Source: Oceaniferula flava
GTDB lineage: Bacteria; Verrucomicrobiota; Verrucomicrobiia; Verrucomicrobiales; Akkermansiaceae
Reading direction: 5' to 3'
Length of the DNA stretch: 64,000 bases
Assembly: GCF_016811075.1 (NCBI RefSeq)
Contig: NZ_JAFBGL010000001.1
Coordinates: forward strand, 434,001 to 498,000
Positions 61,035 to 64,000 of this stretch are shown in pieces. The notes beneath the pieces are model-generated. The model was not told the DNA's origin, ran no database searches, and worked only from the letters and a program-made list of their open reading frames with translations. The position numbers and the translations under genes were made by a program. Numbering within the stretch: the stretch's first letter is position 1; every line of letters begins with the position of its first letter.

Positions 61035-62948
61035 TTATTGAGCGAGGGTGCGGTAGTTATCGTTTCTGATGGTTAGGCCGATGGCGTCGAGGTGCTCGAG
61101 CAGGGGCATGACGACTTTTCGGGTGGAATCGAGGTGCTGGCGGAGCTCGCTGGCGGTGGCTTGACCACGCTCGCTGATGAAGGACGTGACGCGGTCGGCG
61201 GCGTGATTCCGGACTTCGGTGCTAATGACGACCTTGGGATCGAGTTCAATGACTTGGCCGGAGCGGATGAGGAATTTCATCGCTTGCTCGGACTTTGCGC
61301 TGGCTGTGAGGTCGGCTTTATTCGGTGGCTGCAGCCCGCATTGCTGCAGATTTTTCAAAATAGCCTGGGCCTCCGGGGCGATTTCTTCAGGCAGTGTCAG
61401 CTGGTGTTTTTTATTCGCAAGCCCCTTGCCGTTATAGAGGAAACCGCGCTGCTCCATGGCCTCGGGAAGCAGGAGGAGTAGCTTGGGGGGGAGTTCCGGA
61501 AGTTGCTTGGCCAGTTCGTCCGTGGGCATGGCTGGGATGTCCGGTCGCTTGCGGTGCCAGGTATTGATCGCCTTGGACGCTGCATCCAGCTGGGCATTCC
61601 ACCATGGTGCATCAAGCCAGAGGCCACCGTGGCTGATGATGGAACCCTCTGAGAGCATGCGCTTAATCTGGGCGGCAATGGCCTTGGGGTGAAATGGGCT
61701 GTTAGGAAGTGGGTTTCCCTGCGGGATTTGGTGGTCGCGCTCTAGCAGGGAGCTGAGGTAGGGCGGAATGGTGTCCGGGCTGGTGGCTCTGGCTTGTAGG
61801 AAATGCTCGCGTGCCTCGGTGCGGAATCCTTGACGCCGGGGCTGGGCATCCAGGACGGTGCCGCCAGCCAGGGTGCTCTGCTGAGAGCCATCGCGCAGCA
61901 CCACACGGTCGCCAGTTAGAAAGAGCAGGGGTGTCTCGAGGCGCAGTTGGGCCAAGCAGTCTTCACCGGGGTGCAGCTGGGTGCGATCGTTGAGAATCAC
62001 CCTCGCCTGGCAGCGTGTGGAGCCGTGGTGCAGCATCACGGTTTCGGTATTTTTCAATGCCCGGGCCTTGAAGCCGGGGATCGGGCGGGCGAGACGTTGC
62101 AGGTGGATATCGACCGTATCTGTGGGAGTGCCGATATGGGGAGCGCAGAGGCTGTGGCCACGCTGTGCGCCGGTTTTCCCCGGGCCGGCAATGGGTAAAT
62201 CCGGCACGTTGAGAGCGGTGCGCATGCCTGGCAGGGCGGTCTCGAGCGATTGATTGTGGTTCTGGATGTAACGAATCTTGGTCTCGAGCCCCAGCGGCTG
62301 CAGCGTTAGGGAATCGCCCACATGCACCGCACCCCCACTGAGCGTGCCGGTGACCACGGTGCCAGTGCCCTTGGGGGAGAAGATGCGATCGATCGCCAAA
62401 CGTGCCTTCCCCTCGGGTGGGTGCTGCGGGCAGTGGTGCAGGTTTTCTAACAAAACTTGTTGCAGAGCATCGATCCCATCGCCTGTGACCGACGAGACCG
62501 GCACGATGGGAGCATCTGCGAGGGAGGTGTCCTTAAGTTCATCGCGCAGGACTTCGATGGAAAACGGCACGTCCTCGCAGAGGTCCGCCTTGGTGAGGGC
62601 GATGACGATGTTTTTGATGCCGAGGTAAGAGAGGATGTGCAGATGCTCCTCGGACTGCGGCATCCAGCCATCATCGGCGGCGATGATAAAGATGGCGAGG
62701 TCCAGTGCGCCGACGCCGGCCACCATGTTGTTGACGAAGTCGGCGTGGCCGGGGACATCGACAATGCCGATCTCGTAATGCGCCTCACCATCGGTCAATG
62801 CCATGTGGGCAAAACCTAGCTCGATGGTGACACCGCGTGATTTTTCCTCCGGTAAACGATCGGGGTCCGAGCCGGTGAGGCACTTCACCAAGGAAGATTT
62901 TCCATGATCGATATGGCCTGCGGTGCCTAAGACGAGATAGCTGCTCAT
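61035..62948 (-). CDS. selB: Selenocysteine-specific elongation factor SelB
   Basis: A 637-residue translation factor. The GTPase domain is GTAGHIDHGKSSLVKCLTG, EEKSRGVTIELGFA, DVPGHADFV and TKADL. Three EF-Tu-like domains follow, then C-terminal winged-helix repeats that bind the SECIS hairpin. It delivers Sec-tRNA at UGA codons. The usual partners selA, selC and selD are not in the window, and no selenoprotein is recognised here. The downstream reductase begins 195 bp on, across the octamer array. Confidence 0.93.
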   Translation of the reverse strand: MSSYLVLGTAGHIDHGKSSLVKCLTGSDPDRLPEEKSRGVTIELGFAHMALTDGEAHYEIGIVDVPGHADFVNNMVAGVGALDLAIFIIAADDGWMPQSEEHLHILSYLGIKNIVIALTKADLCEDVPFSIEVLRDELKDTSLADAPIVPVSSVTGDGIDALQQVLLENLHHCPQHPPEGKARLAIDRIFSPKGTGTVVTGTLSGGAVHVGDSLTLQPLGLETKIRYIQNHNQSLETALPGMRTALNVPDLPIAGPGKTGAQRGHSLCAPHIGTPTDTVDIHLQRLARPIPGFKARALKNTETVMLHHGSTRCQARVILNDRTQLHPGEDCLAQLRLETPLLFLTGDRVVLRDGSQQSTLAGGTVLDAQPRRQGFRTEAREHFLQARATSPDTIPPYLSSLLERDHQIPQGNPLPNSPFHPKAIAAQIKRMLSEGSIISHGGLWLDAPWWNAQLDAASKAINTWHRKRPDIPAMPTDELAKQLPELPPKLLLLLPEAMEQRGFLYNGKGLANKKHQLTLPEEIAPEAQAILKNLQQCGLQPPNKADLTASAKSEQAMKFLIRSGQVIELDPKVVISTEVRNHAADRVTSFISERGQATASELRQHLDSTRKVVMPLLEHLDAIGLTIRNDNYRTLAQ

Positions 62949-63242
62949 GCTAAAGCTACGATCCGCGAAGAGTGGCTGTTAGGAAAGGGGTTTTTAGTGC
63001 GATTTTTTTTGCCACCGGTTCGCTGATGCTACGCAGACGATGGATGCGGCTTTGGCGACGCATTTTGTTGGGACTGGGGGACCACGGAAGATGTGGAATG
63101 CTCGGAAGGTCGCTGGGGGGGGGCGGCTTGTTTTTTTTGACCGCGAGTCTGGCGAATGGGGCGAGTTTTTATTGGATGGCGGTGGGACCACCCTACTACG
63201 CCGAGGCTACGCAGGGCTCGCGAAAGGGCTGGCTCAGGGGGA

Positions 63243-64000
63243 TTAGCGGGCTGCTTGTCTGAGTTTGTTTTGCTCTTTGTCGTAGATGTGGAAATCGATA
63301 CGACTGAAGGCGTTGAGATCGAGCGAGACTTCGCCGAATGCTTGGCTGTAGCCGCTGATTTTTCCATCTTGGAAGGACGCGAGGCGGAGGGTGACGTGGC
63401 CGCCCTCGTGGAACCACGCGCGGACGTCGCCGGCGTATTTTCGTGGTTGAGCACCGGTGTCGCCGAGACTCAGGGACTTGATTCGTTTGAGGGGAATACG
63501 GATGGGGGTGTATTTGGTCTCGATGATCATGCGTCCGTCCTGGACCTTGCCGACGGTGCCGGGGACTTCATCGCCATTTTTCAGAATGATGCGGTGCGGG
63601 GGCAGGGCGTCTTTCTCGTCGGCATCCTGTTCCTTGTCTTGCCCGGCGGGCTGCAGGTCCAGCTGCTGATTGGGCAGGCTGGTGCCGTTCCATGGGACCA
63701 CGGCGATGTTGGAAATCTCGATGGGGTATCGTTTTTCACCGACAAACGACATACCGGTGCCCAGGTTCTCTGGATCGGGTGCCTGGGACTGCAGCACGCA
63801 GACGTGCACGTTATCGATGTAAACCGTGATGGTTCCGGACTTGCGATCGATATAAATGTCAAAGTGGGCATCGGTTTTATCGCGTGGCAAATTGAGTTGT
63901 TTCCAACGTCCGCCACGCGCCACCACGCCACCACCGTTTGCTTTCCCCCGGGTGCGCAGGTAAGCGTAGGAGCGGTTGAAATTAAGATCGTAGTAGGCAT
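63243..64000 (-). CDS. LamG-like/concanavalin-type protein, N-terminus beyond the window
   Basis: The frame is open to the right edge, so only the C-terminal 250 or so codons are seen. The part from about 63500 rightwards reads as a jelly-roll strand pattern (HFDIYIDRKSGTITVYIDNVHVCVL, GTGMSFVGEKRYPIEISNIAVVPW), as in LamG/DUF1080 domains. After it come a Gln/Asp-rich linker and a beta-rich domain (RIILKNGDEVPGTVGKVQDGRM). It is probably exported; the signal peptide is not in view. Confidence 0.8.
   Translation of the reverse strand, partial: AYYDLNFNRSYAYLRTRGKANGGGVVARGGRWKQLNLPRDKTDAHFDIYIDRKSGTITVYIDNVHVCVLQSQAPDPENLGTGMSFVGEKRYPIEISNIAVVPWNGTSLPNQQLDLQPAGQDKEQDADEKDALPPHRIILKNGDEVPGTVGKVQDGRMIIETKYTPIRIPLKRIKSLSLGDTGAQPRKYAGDVRAWFHEGGHVTLRLASFQDGKISGYSQAFGEVSLDLNAFSRIDFHIYDKEQNKLRQAAR

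Noticed and set aside
62949-63242. Possible selC tRNA next to selB
   Set aside because: The gap upstream of selB was read for a long tRNA-Sec cloverleaf on both strands. None was found, only GC-rich low-complexity sequence.

Overview
The window most resembles the chromosome of a Verrucomicrobiota bacterium, probably a marine or aquatic verrucomicrobial relative. Two exported proteins end in PEP-CTERM sorting signals. A very large secreted DUF1800 protein carries aspartate-rich calcium-binding repeats. Rho has a long Lys/Ala-rich and Asn/Arg-rich N-terminal extension. Recognisable ribosome-binding sites are scarce. No ribosomal RNA is present, so placement rests on protein character only.

Layout. 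1-6.9 kb: a DUF1800/PEP-CTERM pair on the minus strand, a PPP-family phosphatase and a conserved 465-residue protein. 6.94-15.23 kb: an 8.2-kb integrative element in the 3' half of a tRNA-Phe gene, bounded by identical 52-bp repeats. It carries a tyrosine integrase, excisionase-like proteins, a CHC2/TOPRIM primase, an AAA-type ATPase, nested inverted repeats that could be a replication origin, and a secreted nuclease-like protein. No capsid or relaxase gene is recognisable. 15.5-36 kb: housekeeping and cell-surface genes: glutaminyl cyclase, ParB, a YitT protein, a SET-domain methyltransferase, PyrF, an SGNH/MBOAT O-acylation pair, a DNA2/NAM7-like helicase, then a long minus-strand run (rho, lepA, RlpA-like lipoprotein, DUF2809, glutathione peroxidase, PLD-type nuclease), a PEP-CTERM protein, a metallopeptidase and ManA. 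36-48.7 kb: an ABC ATPase, IlvE, DUF2254, PPK2, YjbQ, a fused trehalose-6-phosphate synthase/phosphatase with a GH15 enzyme, and two APC-type transporters.

48.8-59.4 kb holds the most notable system: a chromosomal integron. An IntI integrase (58071-59357, plus strand) diverges from about a dozen minus-strand cassette genes separated by attC sites. Six sites are full length (125-129 bp) with conserved outer arms; others are short, degenerate or nearly lost. Cassette products include SUKH-ankyrin, DUF1963-like, Tdi1-like, DMP19-like, HEAT-like and LRR proteins. Several of these families are known as immunity proteins against contact-dependent toxins, although no toxin is encoded here.

59.4-64 kb: a flavin disulfide reductase and SelB, separated by an array of 24 eight-base repeats that sits directly before the reductase start, and a truncated LamG-like protein at the right edge.
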